This document shows positions 33,670-45,300 of a stretch of DNA of 64,000 nucleotides, in pieces. The DNA comes from Nymphaea colorata. Taxonomy: Eukaryota > Streptophyta > Magnoliopsida > Nymphaeales > Nymphaeaceae. The notes beneath the pieces are model-generated. The model saw only the letters and a program-made list of their open reading frames with translations, did not search any database and had not been told where the DNA came from. The position numbers and the translations under genes are program-made. Position 1 is the stretch's first letter. Every line of letters starts with the position of its first letter. The DNA lies in contig NC_045141.1 of assembly GCF_008831285.2 (NCBI RefSeq), positions 8,421,353-8,485,352 of the forward strand. The letters run 5' to 3'.

Positions 33670-34044
33670 GTTTTACATGCCTTCACTGATGCCGACTGGG
33701 CAGGTTGTGCGCATGATAGTGATAACACATCTAATGCACCAGCTCATGGTAACGTCCCCAAATCAGTAATCAACAATCTTAACGTCACCAAATCAGAAAT
33801 CAGCAATATTAAAGGGGAACGAATCAGGCAAGAAGATAATGCACCACCAGCCAGTGCCGACGTCTCAGATCATGGTAACATAGCAGCTCATCATTCCATA
33901 AAATCAGGTGCCACCAATATTGCAGGGATACAAATCGGGCACGAGAGAAAAATGGATCTTGATAAAAATGAGAGATTTAAGGATGACGTTGAACAAAAGG
34001 AGAGAATCAAGGCGAGAGGCTGTAATCCGATTGAAAATGGTTGA
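33670..34044 (+). CDS. Open frame fusing a copia RNase H start to a novel hydrophilic sequence
   Basis: The frame opens after TAA 33,667-33,669, has no early ATG and reaches TGA at 34,042-34,044 (124 codons). It begins VLHAFTDADWAGCAHD, the start of a Ty1/copia RNase H. From about residue 22 it becomes an unrelated, strongly hydrophilic Asn/Lys/Glu/Asp-rich sequence with an in-frame 30-bp tandem duplication (NVPKSVINNL then NVTKSEISNI) and a looser repeat of the HGN motif (AHGNV, DHGNI). The first internal ATG, at 33,952, leaves only 30 codons. The novel part belongs to a 478-bp insertion. Function unknown; it may be non-coding DNA open by chance. Confidence 0.4.
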   Translation, partial: VLHAFTDADWAGCAHDSDNTSNAPAHGNVPKSVINNLNVTKSEISNIKGERIRQEDNAPPASADVSDHGNIAAHHSIKSGATNIAGIQIGHERKMDLDKNERFKDDVEQKERIKARGCNPIENG

Positions 34045-34211
34045 CTGAATTCAAATTTGAATTCATCCAAACTATGTATAAAATCGTATTGAGTAAGGGA
34101 ACCAGATCATCAAAGAATTGATGACTGAGTCATGGAGTAGGATTTTTCCGAACCACGTTAATTTTTGAGTCATCTTTTTCTCCTTTCTTCTTTTTTCAGA
34201 TTGAAAGTCAA
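33734..34211. mobile_element. Insertion of about 478 bp splitting a copia RNase H
   Basis: Copia RNase H normally runs continuously from DADWAGC through (R)STSG to the VFLG...VSW region. Here the first part ends near 33,733 (DNTS) and the second resumes near 34,212 (SGCVVFLGENMVSW). The DNA between is foreign to the domain, carries the hydrophilic frame and ends with a pyrimidine tract and AG (TCTTCTTTTTTCAG at about 34,198). I see no clear terminal inverted repeat or target duplication. Confidence 0.6.
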
Positions 34212-34569
34212 ATTCAGGTTGCGTTGTTTTCCTTGGAGAAAATATGGTGTCATGGCCATCATGCAAACAAAAATCTGTAGCTCTTTCTAGCACAGAAACA
34301 GAGTACAGGGCACGGGTCGAAGGAATAGTTGAATTACTGTGGCTGCAATCATTGATTAAGGAACTTGGTTTCTCATTGCAACAGGCTCCAAATTTTTGGT
34401 GCGACAACAAAGGAGCACTCAGTGCTGCACTCCAGGACAAAACATATAAAGATCAGTTTTCATTTTGTAAGAGACTGTCAGTGGAGGTGACATCCAAATA
34501 CAGTTCATTCGATCCTAAGAACACCAAGCTGATTGGCTTACAAAGCCATCAAGTATTTTATCTTTTGTA
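34212..34569 (+). pseudogene. Ty1/copia RNase H remnant
   Basis: Encodes the copia RNase H core: VSWPSCKQKSVALSSTETEYRA, ELLWLQSLIKELG, then FWCDNKGALSAAL and a degenerate version of the usual histidine/valine-rich segment. The frame ends at 34,569 without the normal domain end. It is followed by a purine-rich tract and a probable LTR, the correct order for the 3' end of a copia element. Confidence 0.85.
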
Positions 34570-34610
34570 AAGTGCCGAGACACTCTATGTGTAAGAGAAC
34601 CAACGCACAG

Positions 34611-34843
34611 ATTGTGGGGGTGTGTTAAGGAAGGTACTGAGGATGGTCCAGAACTTAACATCCAACTTAGAATTCTGTTCTTTTGCATATTTCTCTTATC
34701 AGTGAATGTAATTGTGTTAGTGCTTCATGTACATTAGTTATCGTAACTGTGTAACTATTCCTGTACTGCTATCTGTATGAATGCAAGAGACTAGTCACAA
34801 GTGTAACCAGTAAAACAGTTTTTCATTTCTCTCGCAGTTATAC
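34611..34843 (+). repeat. Copia polypurine tract and 3' LTR remnant
   Basis: ATTGTGGGGGTG precedes TGTTAAGGAAGG, as a polypurine tract precedes an LTR start. The following 220 bp look like a short copia LTR and end near 34,843, about 50 bp before the NB-LRR fragment. No second LTR was found, so the end point is approximate. Confidence 0.6.
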
Positions 34844-34889
34844 CATGCTTCTCCTTCGGCAATTGTTCTTTTACTGTTTTTCTAGTTCC

Positions 34890-35475
34890 CCTTCTTCAGT
34901 TTCTTCAATCATGCACCGATTTATCAAATCATCAATCCATTGGTCTGCTGTCACTTCCACAACTCCTTTCTTTTGGTCAAGCAATCCATGTCCCACCCAT
35001 TGCATGACCAACTCAGGCCTTCCTGTCACTTAATCCTTTCGATAAATGCAGCAATATACAAAACAATTCTTCAAATAATGTGGCAAGTCATCGTAGCTCA
35101 GGATGAGACCAAGAAGAATGCTACCAGCCTACTGCATATTTCAGACGATGATCATGAGGCAGGCGTCTTCAATTCCTAGATCTTACACTTATCAATGCTT
35201 TCCCAAACAGCTTTTGTCATTTTTTTTGTACGCATTAAGGACCCTACCGTCTGGACCACAAGTGGCAAACCACCACAGTTGTCCACTATCCTCTCCCCTG
35301 TACCTTTCAAATTGTGACTCACCAATTCATTTTCTTCTTTTGATGCCACATCCAGAAACAAGCTCCAGCTTTCTTCGGAATCATTTCTGGTATTTTATGC
35401 ATTTTAGCACCAATCCCTTGGGAGGCTTCTACCTTTCTACTAGTGATCAAAATCTTTATTTCCTTTGAAACCACC
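34890..35475 (-). pseudogene. NB-LRR fragment: central NB-ARC region
   Basis: Minus strand from about 35,475: RNBS-B (IKILITSRKVEASQGIGAK), a shifted stretch, then GLPL context (NCGGLPLVVQTVGSLM), a degenerate SYDDLPHYLKNCFVYC and the start of the winged-helix region (LVMQWVGHGLL, then TADQW and NRCMIEETE). It matches about 22,450-23,020 of the main gene, with stops and frameshifts. It ends at about 34,890, close to the copia LTR, which may mark the break. Confidence 0.85.
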
Positions 35476-35479
35476 GCAG

Positions 35480-35919
35480 GATTCCTTTGCTTTCTGGTAA
35501 TATACTAAAACTGCTGTCTGAAAACAATTATTGGACATGGATTGAATTTCATGACCCTCATATTCTGATAAATTCAGAACAATGAAAACTGCTAATTTTA
35601 AATTCTCATGTACCCAGTCTCTCTTTATTTTCGTACCTATAAATTTGTAGCATTTGAGTTTGAAGAAGTTTTATATTTAAAAAACTCAGCTGAAAACTGG
35701 GTTATTCAATTGGGCTGTAGGAACAGCCATAACAGTAGAGTGCTCCATGGATTTGGTTCTCCAAGATGTAGTTGTACGATCGCAATTTCGTGTCTACATA
35801 GAACCATTGATTTAATTTAAGTTAAGAAGTTTGTTTTAAAACATAAATTCACATGTTTTATTGTCACATCCTACAAGTCTACATCCTTTGAATTTAGAAA
35901 AAAAAAACGTATGTTATAA

Positions 35920-35966
<47 letters not shown>

Positions 35967-36065
35967 TCGAGATAGAGGGAGAGAGAAAGAGGAGGTGAAA
36001 TCTTCTGGCCATCTTGCCCTTTGTCCTATCATGGCCATCTTTTTTTTTCAAATCTGTGCCCAAAG

Positions 36066-36111
<46 letters not shown>

Positions 36112-37174
36112 TGGGAATATTGCAGTTACCTCGGGTGGCTGATGACCCTTCAGAAGTGTAGTTATTCATAATCATATTTTGAAAGGACATTCTAAAGTGT
36201 GTAGTAGTCGACAATGAAATTACATTTATTTAATTTCTTGTTGCTAATTTTATAAAAAATAAAAAATAAACTCATGAGTGGGCATCAGAAGTTTAGCTGC
36301 CTACCACTTAGCTTGGAATGTGGTGAGCCCATGTGCCCTAGGCGAGATCCATAATTACGGCTAAATAAATCTGAAAAAAATCCCCCAACCCTAATCTTCC
36401 ATGTCACCTTAATTTCCAATCTATCAGGCTAAGGTCAGCGAGATGTTTGCATTTTGTGCCAAGATACAGACCTTGAGTAATGAACTCTTGACCTGCTTTA
36501 ATTTGAAGGTCTTGAGTTTGATCCCGCCTGGTCCACAAGGCCCGTGTTTGCTCAACATGCGCTATTTGACCCACCAGGTTGGGACTACTAGTCTGTCATT
36601 GTTAAAGAGCAAAACATGAATAAACATGTTGATTGACAGTAGGTTATCACAACAAAGGATAATGAGATTAGATAACAGGTGCAGTATCAACCCAATTACA
36701 ATTGGCATTTAAAAGAAAGTGTCTGTGGACTTGGGATGGTGGCTCATGGGGGGCCACCCTCAGTCATCGGACCTTATAACGGATCCAAGATACAATTAGT
36801 TAGGAAGCTCTATTTAAATGAACAGATAGTTTATTTGGAGCGGGTGAAGATGATAACTAATTGAAAACTTTAAATTTATTTTGCTTTCATTTGTACATGT
36901 TTCCTTCTTTTAAAATTAATTTGTGCTCTTGTTCTTCACTAAACTTGTAGTTTTCGTCAGGGAATAGAGCTTATACTTTAATTACTGCTTCGGAGAGAGA
37001 GAGAGGTCCTTTGTCTTGTCAACAAATCTTTCAGTTTGTTTACCGTTCCAACATTCAGCGGCTCAAGATTTGATCTTTTATGTTTATTTTCAGTTCTGAA
37101 ATGTCTAAGGTGGTGGCTTAATGGTTCAGTTTTATTCTTTTCCTTGTTTTCTTTTCAATGGAAAATCTGATTAA
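35480..37174. other. Intergenic AT-rich region with TA microsatellites
   Basis: No gene recognised. (TA)n tracts lie at about 35,923-35,964 and 36,068-36,108. Around 36,500-36,560 the string GGTCTTGAGTTTGATCCCG loosely resembles a pol III B box, as in tRNA-derived SINEs, but no matching A box or tail was found. Confidence 0.45.
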
Positions 37175-37290
37175 CACTACAGAAAAAAAAAACAATAGTT
37201 TTACCATGGGAGGAATGCATCAAATAATAGTGTTACCATGGGAGTAATGCGTCAGTAAAAATTACAACGCCGTGTTGTAGCCACAATTTG
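37175..37290. mobile_element. Possible CACTA-type terminus
   Basis: Begins CACTACAGAAAAAAAAAAC and is followed by repeated short motifs (TTTTACCATGGGAG, GTTACCATGGGAG) and GCGTCAGTAAAAATTAC, recalling the subterminal repeats of CACTA elements. The rest of the element is not identified. Confidence 0.4.
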
Positions 37291-37439
37291 ATGAGTACAA
37301 GAATCCGAAGGTTAAACTTTACCTTTTGTACTCTTCACCTTGTAAAAGCAATTGACAATGGCATTGTCAGTTATGGTAACAATTCCAAATACATCATCTT
37401 TGAAGTAGAAAATCAATTTGTCTATGTTCCAATAACCTT

Positions 37440-37590
37440 TCTTAAACTTTGAGAGGTAGGCAATCTGTTCCTACATTTCATGGGTGAACGACGTCCACCA
37501 AGGGCTTGAGCTTGGGTGAACAAGAAAGCCAGAAGTACCTCAGTTTCTCAACTTTGCCATGGCCTCCCAAACTACAAAAAGGAACAACGT
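37440..37590 (-). pseudogene. Small NB-LRR C-terminal fragment
   Basis: On the minus strand GGHGKVEKLRYFWLS, then PKLKPLVDVVHP, then (after a stop) EQIAYLSKF align with the final LRRs of the main NB-LRR gene (GGHWQCLPKLR, PNLKSLVNVNN, IACLSKL). About 45 codons, with an in-frame stop. It is a scrap embedded among MITEs. Confidence 0.6.
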
Positions 37591-37641
37591 ATCCTGGTGT
37601 GTCTCTACTGAGCGGGAAAATATTAACTAATATCAAACTAG

Positions 37642-37823
37642 AGGTGGAACCAGGAATGTTTTGTTGCAAGAGCCAAACTATGGTTTCAAAATCTTAACAA
37701 TTTTCAAAATTTTCACTTGTGTTAAACTAACATTTTGGAAATATACATATAAATTTTTGAATTTTTTGAATCAAAGAGTGGGGGTTGGGGGTGGGGGTGG
37801 GCTGGGGTGTGGGTCCGCCCCAG
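37642..37823. mobile_element. hAT-type MITE, diverged copy
   Basis: Starts near AGGTGGAACCAGGAATG and ends near GGGTCCGCCCCAGC, with the family's AT-rich interior (AAAATTTTCACTTGTGTTAAACTAA). A G-rich run of GGGGGT repeats near its right end (37,781-37,812) is an internal expansion. No target duplication is clear. Confidence 0.55.
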
Positions 37824-37894
37824 CACCAAGCCCATTTCCTTTCATCAAGCACGAGAACACTCATCCTAGAATCTTCATAACATTCCATCACACA

Positions 37895-38086
37895 CAGAGG
37901 CAGAGGGAAGGAGGAGCCGGCAGGGCCTTGGCCCCCCTCAGATTTTAAAACTTTAAAAATTTATATGAAAATCTAAAAAATTTTAGTTTAATATATAAAA
38001 AATTTGAAAATTTCTATTTTGGCCTCTGTTAAAATTTTGAAACTATAGTTTGTCCCCTGCGACAAAAATTCCTGGTTCCGCCCCTG
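37895..38086. mobile_element. hAT-type MITE with 8-bp target duplication
   Basis: Starts CAGAGGCAGAGGGAAG and ends GGTTCCGCCCCTG; flanked on both sides by ATCACACA (37,887-37,894 and 38,087-38,094). Same family as the 17,085 copy. Confidence 0.8.
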
Positions 38087-38371
38087 ATCACACATGCCTC
38101 ATAACTAGAATGGGGACAATGGTTCCCATTCCAGTGATTCCTTGAAAAAAATTTCTGGAAACAAGTTACCAGTTAAAGGTTTTCAGAGGATCAAACTATA
38201 CATAAAAGACAAATCTAAATGGGTAAAATTATTCAATGGTACATACTTTTAATCAACTATGCCCTTTTAAGTACTCACTGCGCGTGGTCTGTATGTAACT
38301 TTATCGACCATGTCTTTCTCGTCTCTCATTTGTCCTGTCCTTATTTCTTTGTTGCTGTTGAAGATACAAGC

Positions 38372-38432
38372 AGGGGTAGAGTCAGGAGTTTTCCATTAGG
38401 AGCCGAATTATAGTTTCAAAATTTTTAAGGAG
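38372..38432. mobile_element. hAT-type MITE fragment
   Basis: Starts CAGGGGTAGAGTCAGGAG and continues with the family interior (AATTATAGTTTCAAAATTTT), then is cut at about 38,432. Confidence 0.6.
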
Positions 38433-41400
38433 AGCACATAGTTGGTAAACTCGTGGCTCAGATTCGGATCGGTTGAAGACTGGGTTATGGGGTCAGAGAG
38501 TGGACTCAGCAACTTGGCTGGGTTATATCATAAATTTTTATTGTGCATGTTTTCAATAGTTAATAAATGAAAGAGGTGAGCCTGTTGAGACTTCATATTT
38601 GATTTTATTATCAAATAAAAATAAATGACATGTAATATGAGTATGTGTGTATATTTAGTAAAGTATACTACATTTCACAATTCAAAAAATACAAACTTCA
38701 GTATTAACCAATGCACAATAAAATAGAAAACATACTTAGTTGACAATCCCAGCTAACTCGGTGGGCTTTGACTCGCAATAAAGGGACGATCCAAGCGGAC
38801 TTGGGCAAGTACTCTTTGCAATACTCCATTCAGATCTCTCAAGTCCTCAGAGCTGCCATTTGATCTTCCTACCGACCTGTACTCCATGTTCTATTCCCTG
38901 GACATTTTCTCTTCCCCTTTTGTAAACACCTCAAATTTTTCCAAAATTTTTGAAGACCAAAACCCAAGTTCAGTTCCAAATTAAGCATTTCAGATCCAAA
39001 ATTCGAATCGCGTTTGAAACGACAAAATTTGAGCGTTGCGCGTGCATGGACGAAAATGTGTTTTTAAACGCAAGTTGCACGTTTGAGTGAGGCGACAATC
39101 AACTAAACCAAAATTGGATTTGGAGCGAGTTTGGAATCGCTCAAAATGGAGTCGACCACGCATTTGTAACAAAAAAAAACCATTTCAATAATTTTATTTT
39201 ATGAACAACATTTATTTATTTTACTATTTTATTAAATTTAAATTTAAAAAAAATTACGACCTCGTGCTTTGGCAACCGTGCGATCACGCGGACGCGCGAT
39301 TGAACCCCTTTCCCCTCTCATTTTGACAAAAAAAACACTCTTTATGGGGCATTTTTTACCATTTTTAGTGGGCATTAGCCCTGCCCACATCAGAAAATGT
39401 TTTCTTGCAGGCCTAATGGCCAATCCCACCTATTTCAATCCTATTTCTTTTACAAAAAAATTGAAAATAAGTCAAATTAGTTGAAAATCCTATGAAAATG
39501 TTATAAAATTTTAAAAAAATTTGAATTTTGGGTTTTGGCTCCAAAATCCTCTATAAATACCCCCCACATCCCCCTCTTGGGTAAGAGTTAGCCCTTGGAA
39601 AAACTCTAGTGTATTCTCACTTAAAAACTTAGAGTTTTTCCCTTAGCTCTCTCTCTCCCTCTTCCTCTTTCCATTTCTCTTCTTTCTCTCCAACTTGGAG
39701 CAAGCTACAACTCTCTTGGAGACATCATCTTCATTATTTTGGAGATTATTTCAAGGTAAGTCCAAGATAATTTCAAGTATGATTGTTCATTTTCTTAAGT
39801 TATTTCTCATTAGAGGTATGTAATCATCATCCCTCTCATTTCTCTCTTATTTTCTTTCTTCTCATCTTCATCTCTCCATGACCAAAAGAGATAGCACTCA
39901 ACTTCTTTTTAGAGACAAGAGGCTATGCTCAAGTGCACCAAGAGTATGGAAAGATGAGATGATCTTTCATTTCATGATTGAATCATGTTTTCTCTTTTAT
40001 TGAATATAGCATTGTTTTTCTTTCTTGATTTTCTTCTCATCTTCATCTCATGACAAAAAGAAATATCACTCAACCTCTTTTTAGAGAAAAGATGCTATGC
40101 TCAAGTGCAACAGGATCATAGAAAGATGAGATGATCTTTCATTTCATGATTGAATCATGTCTTCTCTTTTATTGAATGTAGCATTGTGTTTCTTTCTTCC
40201 TTTTCTTCTCATCTTCATCTCTCCATAGCCAAAGGAGATAACACTCAATCTCTTCTTAGAGATAAGAGGCTATGCTCAAGTGTACCGGGGGCATGAAAAG
40301 ATGAGATGATCTTTCATTTTATAGTTACATTATGCCCTCTTTCATAGTTGAATCTTTCTCTTTCCATCATCCTCTCTCTCTCTCTCTCTTTCCTTCCTTG
40401 AATATTGTCTATATATCATCCACGCATAGTTGCTTGGATTTCCCTTTTATATGTGAACATATGGTGGGAATGAGATTGTGGTTAGGGATTTTTTATTTTA
40501 TCTTCATATCAACTTTTGAGGTTGGGACTTGTCCAACCCGAGGAAAACCCTCACAAAAATGTACATGTTAATGTGCATTTGTATGTCATTTTGTGCTAGT
40601 TTCCTTTCTAATCATCCAATTAGGTACCCATATGAGTGCCTCGTTATATTGCTTGATTTTCTTCCATACCCACTGGTGAAAGAAAAATATCCCTTGTGAC
40701 AAACCAAATAATAACATTCCATATTTATATAAATCATATTTTCTAAAACATTTTTAAAAGAAACCTTCTAATGCGGCCTTAGCGACTTAGCTTAGACTCT
40801 TGCATGAGTCCAAGCTCTCCTCCGGCTCACATTAAACTTGAAGTTGGTAATTTTAAGTTATTCCTTGATTTCTAAACTTCTGAAGGCACGCATGTATATA
40901 CATATTATATATATCCACGTGCGGATAATGATCTCCCCATCTTACTCCCTCTATGCTTTCATTTTCCATTTTACAAATTTTCATATGTGCATGAATGCGT
41001 TTGCATATGTGCTCTATTTCCTCTCTTTCAAACATTTTATTCCTCTTTTCAAGACAAATATCTTCCCTTACATAACTTCCTATACATACACATATATACG
41101 TATGTATATTTTTCTTTTCCTCTAATGTCTCTCTTTCTTTTCAAATCAATACATCTTTTTCTCTTAAGCTTTTATATATGTCAAGTAATGACCCAATATT
41201 GGAATCATGCTTGATGGTCTACAATCCAATCTCCTTTCAAAAAAAAAAACTTTTCCTTCTTACATACGATAATTATAAAAACAAAAATCTTAGATGTATG
41301 TTGTGGTAGGAATGACTTTAGATGAATGTTGTGGTAAGAATGTTTTACATTCTTCCAATCATATAGGATGAATGTATCCATGCCTTCACCTTCACTCAAT

Positions 41401-41960
41401 ATCACTTATGATCACAAACACCACTCCAAATAACTTAAGCAAGATGAGATGAAGTTCTAACTGGGTGGTAACTGAATTAGAACAAAATCTCAAACCCACT
41501 TAAAGTTTTAAGAGAACACTAAAATGACTTCAAAATGATTTCTCAAACTTTCCAAAGGATATTTTCTAATTTTAGTGTTTCCCAAAATATTTCACATTCT
41601 CAAGCAACTCTTCAAGAGTCTTTTCAAAAGTTTGAAACATCAAACTTTCAATATTTTTCTAAACCGCATATAGAATAAAAAAGATGTTTAAGTTAAAACG
41701 AAATGCACCAATGATAAACATAGGCCTTGGGTTGATTAGCCCCGGTAAAGGCACCGGGAATGGTTGATCCTCGTACCGACGGGCGAGTCTCTTTCTTTCT
41801 TATTTCAAAACAAAACCTCATTTTTCTGGAGCACTCCAAAACCAATGAAATTTTTGGGATGCAAACACCTTTCTTCTCTTTTCCCAATTTTTCTAGTTTC
41901 CCCAATGATTTAGTCAGAGGCGTTAGGAAATTGACACGTAAAGATGATGCTCCACCTTGA
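38433..41960. other. Retroelement-like non-coding region
   Basis: No coding domain recognised. A TATA-like box (CTATAAATAC, 39,551-39,560) is followed by a C-rich segment, CT-rich leader-like sequence, then 172-bp tandem repeats and further AT-rich DNA. This order resembles the U3/R/U5 and leader of a plant LTR retrotransposon, but I could not find LTR ends, a primer binding site or pol. A 29-bp near-duplicate (TTAGATGTATGTTGTGGTAGG, then TTAGATGAATGTTGTGGTAAG) lies at about 41,289-41,342. Confidence 0.4.
39858..40360. repeat. 172-bp tandem repeat, three copies
   Basis: Copies start TTCTCATCTTCATCTC at about 39,860, 40,032 and 40,205. Each contains GCTATGCTCAAGTG and AAAGATGAGATGATCTTTCA. 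The third copy is the most diverged. No coding potential. Confidence 0.9.
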
Positions 41961-42030
41961 TGTGGAACTCAGGAAAGCACACAGCTGAAGGTTGATAAAA
42001 AAAAACCAAAAAGGTGAAAGAAAAACTCAC

Positions 42031-42290
42031 AAAAAGATGAAGAAGGAGCTAGGCATTTGCCTGGGCTTGTTAGGGTCCTTCCCTTTCCCTTTCTTAGCAG
42101 CTCTCTTCCCAGCTCCGTCACTCCCAGAGACCTTCATCTTTGTTCCCATCCTGAAATCACAAGTTACTCCATCTGATCTCCCAAAAACCTCAAAAAAAAC
42201 CATAGGAAAACAAAATCTGATTTCCTTGTGGTGGGCAATGGTGGGCAATGGTGCTACCTTGTGTCGAGTTCCAGACAAGGAAGAGAGTTA
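42031..42290 (-). pseudogene. Captured 5' exons of a plant HMGB (HMG-box) gene
   Basis: On the minus strand an ATG at 42,149 opens a basic N-terminal region (GKRAAKKGKGKDPNKP) running into the first residues of an HMG box (PSSFFIFL), which resembles the KDPNKPKRPPSAFFVFM signature of plant HMGB chromatin proteins. The exon is bounded by a good acceptor (GTGATTTCAG, ending at 42,151) and donor (TTTTT|GTGAGT at 42,030). A further upstream exon seems to end CACAAG|GTAGC at 42,258. Downstream I find no continuation of the HMG box, so it is a fragment, perhaps carried by the surrounding retroelement-like DNA. A normal protein would bind and bend DNA in chromatin; this piece lacks almost all of the box. 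Confidence 0.6.
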
Positions 42291-42299
42291 TGGATTTTT

Positions 42300-45162
42300 T
42301 TTGTTTTTTTGGCTTCCCTCCTTTATTGCCTTCTCCAATCATCTTGAGACTCTTCATTTCTTTGTGGTCTTCTTCGTTGATTTGATCCTTGTGTGAAATT
42401 TTTGGAATAATTTTTTTTTATTTCTTTCATAAATTTCCACTTCTGTATTTGTTCACTCCTATCAATGGCTTTTGTGATTGCAATCGGATTTGGTGTTCTT
42501 TTCACTTGTTGCAATTGATTGTTTTCTCCGACCTGCAGAGTTTATGTTGATTGATTATTAAAATTGGATGAAACCAAAGCGGATTGAGCCGATGGATGAA
42601 AGCAGCTATGCTCTTACGCTGTTCTTTCCAATCCCAATGTATAAAAACAAATTCAAAATTAGCATACAAATTCATGAGATCACGATGCATAAAAGCTTCA
42701 TGAGTAAAAAAAAAACCATAATTTTACTTCTTAAAAATATGTTTAAAAATGTGACCTTTTTAAACAACAAAAATTTGGTTGAACACGCCTATGAGCTGAT
42801 TGTTTGCACCCCACTTATCATGGCGTGGGCTGGGAAGTTTGCAAGTGAAGCAGGAAAAATCAAGTTTTTCTTGAAAATAGATTTTAAGAGAAAGGGAACC
42901 TCCCTTGCCACCATTAATGGGGGTAATCGATACGAGATCTGAATTTTCTCAAGCTTGAGAAGTTTTTTTTTTTTCTGCACCATGTGTGAGGATTGGAATT
43001 CAGATTTTTAAAGTTCATTTCAAGCAAAGACTAGGATTTGATTGAAAATATTTCTGTACTTCAAAATTTTGAAGATTGGGAGTTCATCCTTGAAAAGTAA
43101 TTTTTTAATTAATCATTGATTTTTAGCAATTGAGCCTTAAGTTGATCCCAAAAATTGCAATTTAGAAATGGAAATTGAGAATCAGAATTTTGGATTTTGA
43201 ATCAAATTGGGGATTGGGTAAATTTGAAGCTTTGTTCTTGAAACTAGGATCTTGGAATTGAAAATTGAAAGTTTGACATAGACTTTAGAATTTCAAAGAC
43301 AGTTTGGAATTTTAGGGTTTGAAATGTGACTTGAAAATTCTTGGAAGCCTTGGACCCAGAATTCTGTTTAGAAGCGAAAATTGAATTTGGAAAAATTGGA
43401 TTGAATAGTTCAAGTCTAGCTGAAATTTTTGAGAATCGGATCTTTGAGATTGAAATTTTGGGTTCAGAATGGTTGGAACTCGACCAATTCAGAATTTTTG
43501 AAAACATCTTTGGTTTTAAGATTTTGATATTTGGATCTAGTTTTGGTATTTTGAGAGATTTGATTTGATTAGGTTGGTTTTGATCTTGAAATGAGATTAG
43601 AAAATTGGAAATTGAGAGAACAAGTCTAGTTTTAGGAGAATTTTCCTGATTGGAAAAATTGGAATTTCGATTTTTTTTTTAATTTTATTCAAGGTTATGA
43701 AAATTTGTTTCAGTAGATTTTTGGATTTAAAAATTGGTTTGATTTTGAGAAATATCCAATGGAATCATTTTGAAAGTTCAGGTTTTATGTCCATGTTGTA
43801 AATTTTGTGCTTCTGCAACAAAATAAGCAAGGTGGTCAAGTTTTTGTCGTAATATGACTTAATCATGGTAGCAACTCCAACTTGATTCAACAAGATTTTA
43901 GTGAATATTAGGGGGTGCATTCATGAAGTGAGTCCATGTATGTATGAAATAAACTATATGATATTCTTGCTTGACTTTATTTCTCTCCATGCATAATTAA
44001 ATTTGATCTCACATACACATAGGTCCATCATGGAGGTGGAAAATATAAGATGTTCCCCAATCCCATCCTTGATGTGGAGGAGGTGTTTGGAGGTGCTGTC
44101 TCTGAGCTTAGGTTTCGAAATTTTAGTTTTGGAAATAGGATTTCAAAATTCATTTGATACGCTGATTTCAGCTCATTTTTTACTAGATCCTAGGCAAAAG
44201 GAATTCATTTGTTTGAAAATTTGGATGAATTGAGCTTTGACAAATTTCCGCTTTGGGTAGCAATATCAATTTTGTGAACTCCTCCAGGATGAAACATTTT
44301 GAAAATTTGATTTTTGAATTTTGATTTTGGAAATAGCTTGACTGTATTGATTTTGGAAAATGGCATGATTTTGGGAGATGGTTGGATTTTTTGAAATAGG
44401 TATTGCCGAATGGGTTTTGTAGAAAATTGAATTTCTTTTGTGGTTTTGGACTTGATCAAAGTCTTCGTTAATTGCTGATTTTCAAAATCATGGTAATTTC
44501 TGAAAATTTCACCAACACACTAGACAGAAGTGTCGGTGTAAGGTATCATTGGCATGACCTAAACATAGGTAAACATTGACTATTATCAACTTCCTCTCAC
44601 ATCGGAAATAATCTATTATTTCGAACATGTTAGTGGCCTGCGATAAGAACTCTACTGACAGCAGGACAGTCCATTGGTAAAATATGACTTTTCATCCATT
44701 TAAATAATTTGGTGGACACTTGATGAGTGGCTAAAAAGGCTGGGGACGAGAAACATTCAAATATCTAAATAAAATAGTCAAATAATCAAAATAATATTCT
44801 ACGAATAAGTGTACTTGAATTAGAGTGGTCCAAATTTGACGCGAAAATCCGGCCACAAAGCGCTGGAATCCGGTGATAACAAAAATTAGGGTAAAATGGG
44901 GGTTTTGTAATTGTGTAGACATTTTATATAAATTACTAAATCAAGTTGAAGGTACTAAGGTGAACAAACATTGTTCCAAAATTTCACGTTGAAACTTCAT
45001 TCCTGGCTTGCCGCAACAACCATGGAGAGCCTCCATGATCCAGCTTGGCTAATGTTTAAACAAGGGCACTTGCAAAGTGATCTAGGGACAGTCATCATCT
45101 CTTGGCTATGAGGGAACCCTTTACAAGCAGATGACAAGCTCAGCAGTCTGCTCTCACCTATG
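42300..45162. other. Low-complexity AT/GATTTTG-rich intergenic DNA
   Basis: No gene recognised. From about 42,960 to 44,500 the plus strand is dominated by short variants of GAATTTTGGATTTGAAA without a fixed period. The frames in it are Phe/Ile/Asn/Glu-rich and look like chance. 44,500-45,162 is ordinary AT-rich sequence. Confidence 0.5.
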
Positions 45163-45300
45163 CAGGGGCAGAGCCAAGGGGGGCCCACAAGGGCCTTGGC
45201 CCCTCTTAAAAAAAAATTAAATTTACAAGTAAATTTTAGAAATTTTCGCTTGTCTTATATAAAAATTTTGAAAAATTATATTTTGGCGCGTGTCAACTCT
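45163..45300. mobile_element. hAT-type MITE, truncated at its right end
   Basis: Starts CAGGGGCAGAGCCAAGG and shares the family interior (TTTACAAGTAAATTTTAGAAATTT), but ends without the CCGCCCCTG terminus. Confidence 0.65.

Noticed and set aside
36490-36560. tRNA-like B box (GGTCTTGAGTTTGATCCCG), considered as a SINE or tRNA
   Set aside because: No A box at the right spacing, no cloverleaf I could fold and no poly-A or poly-T tail.
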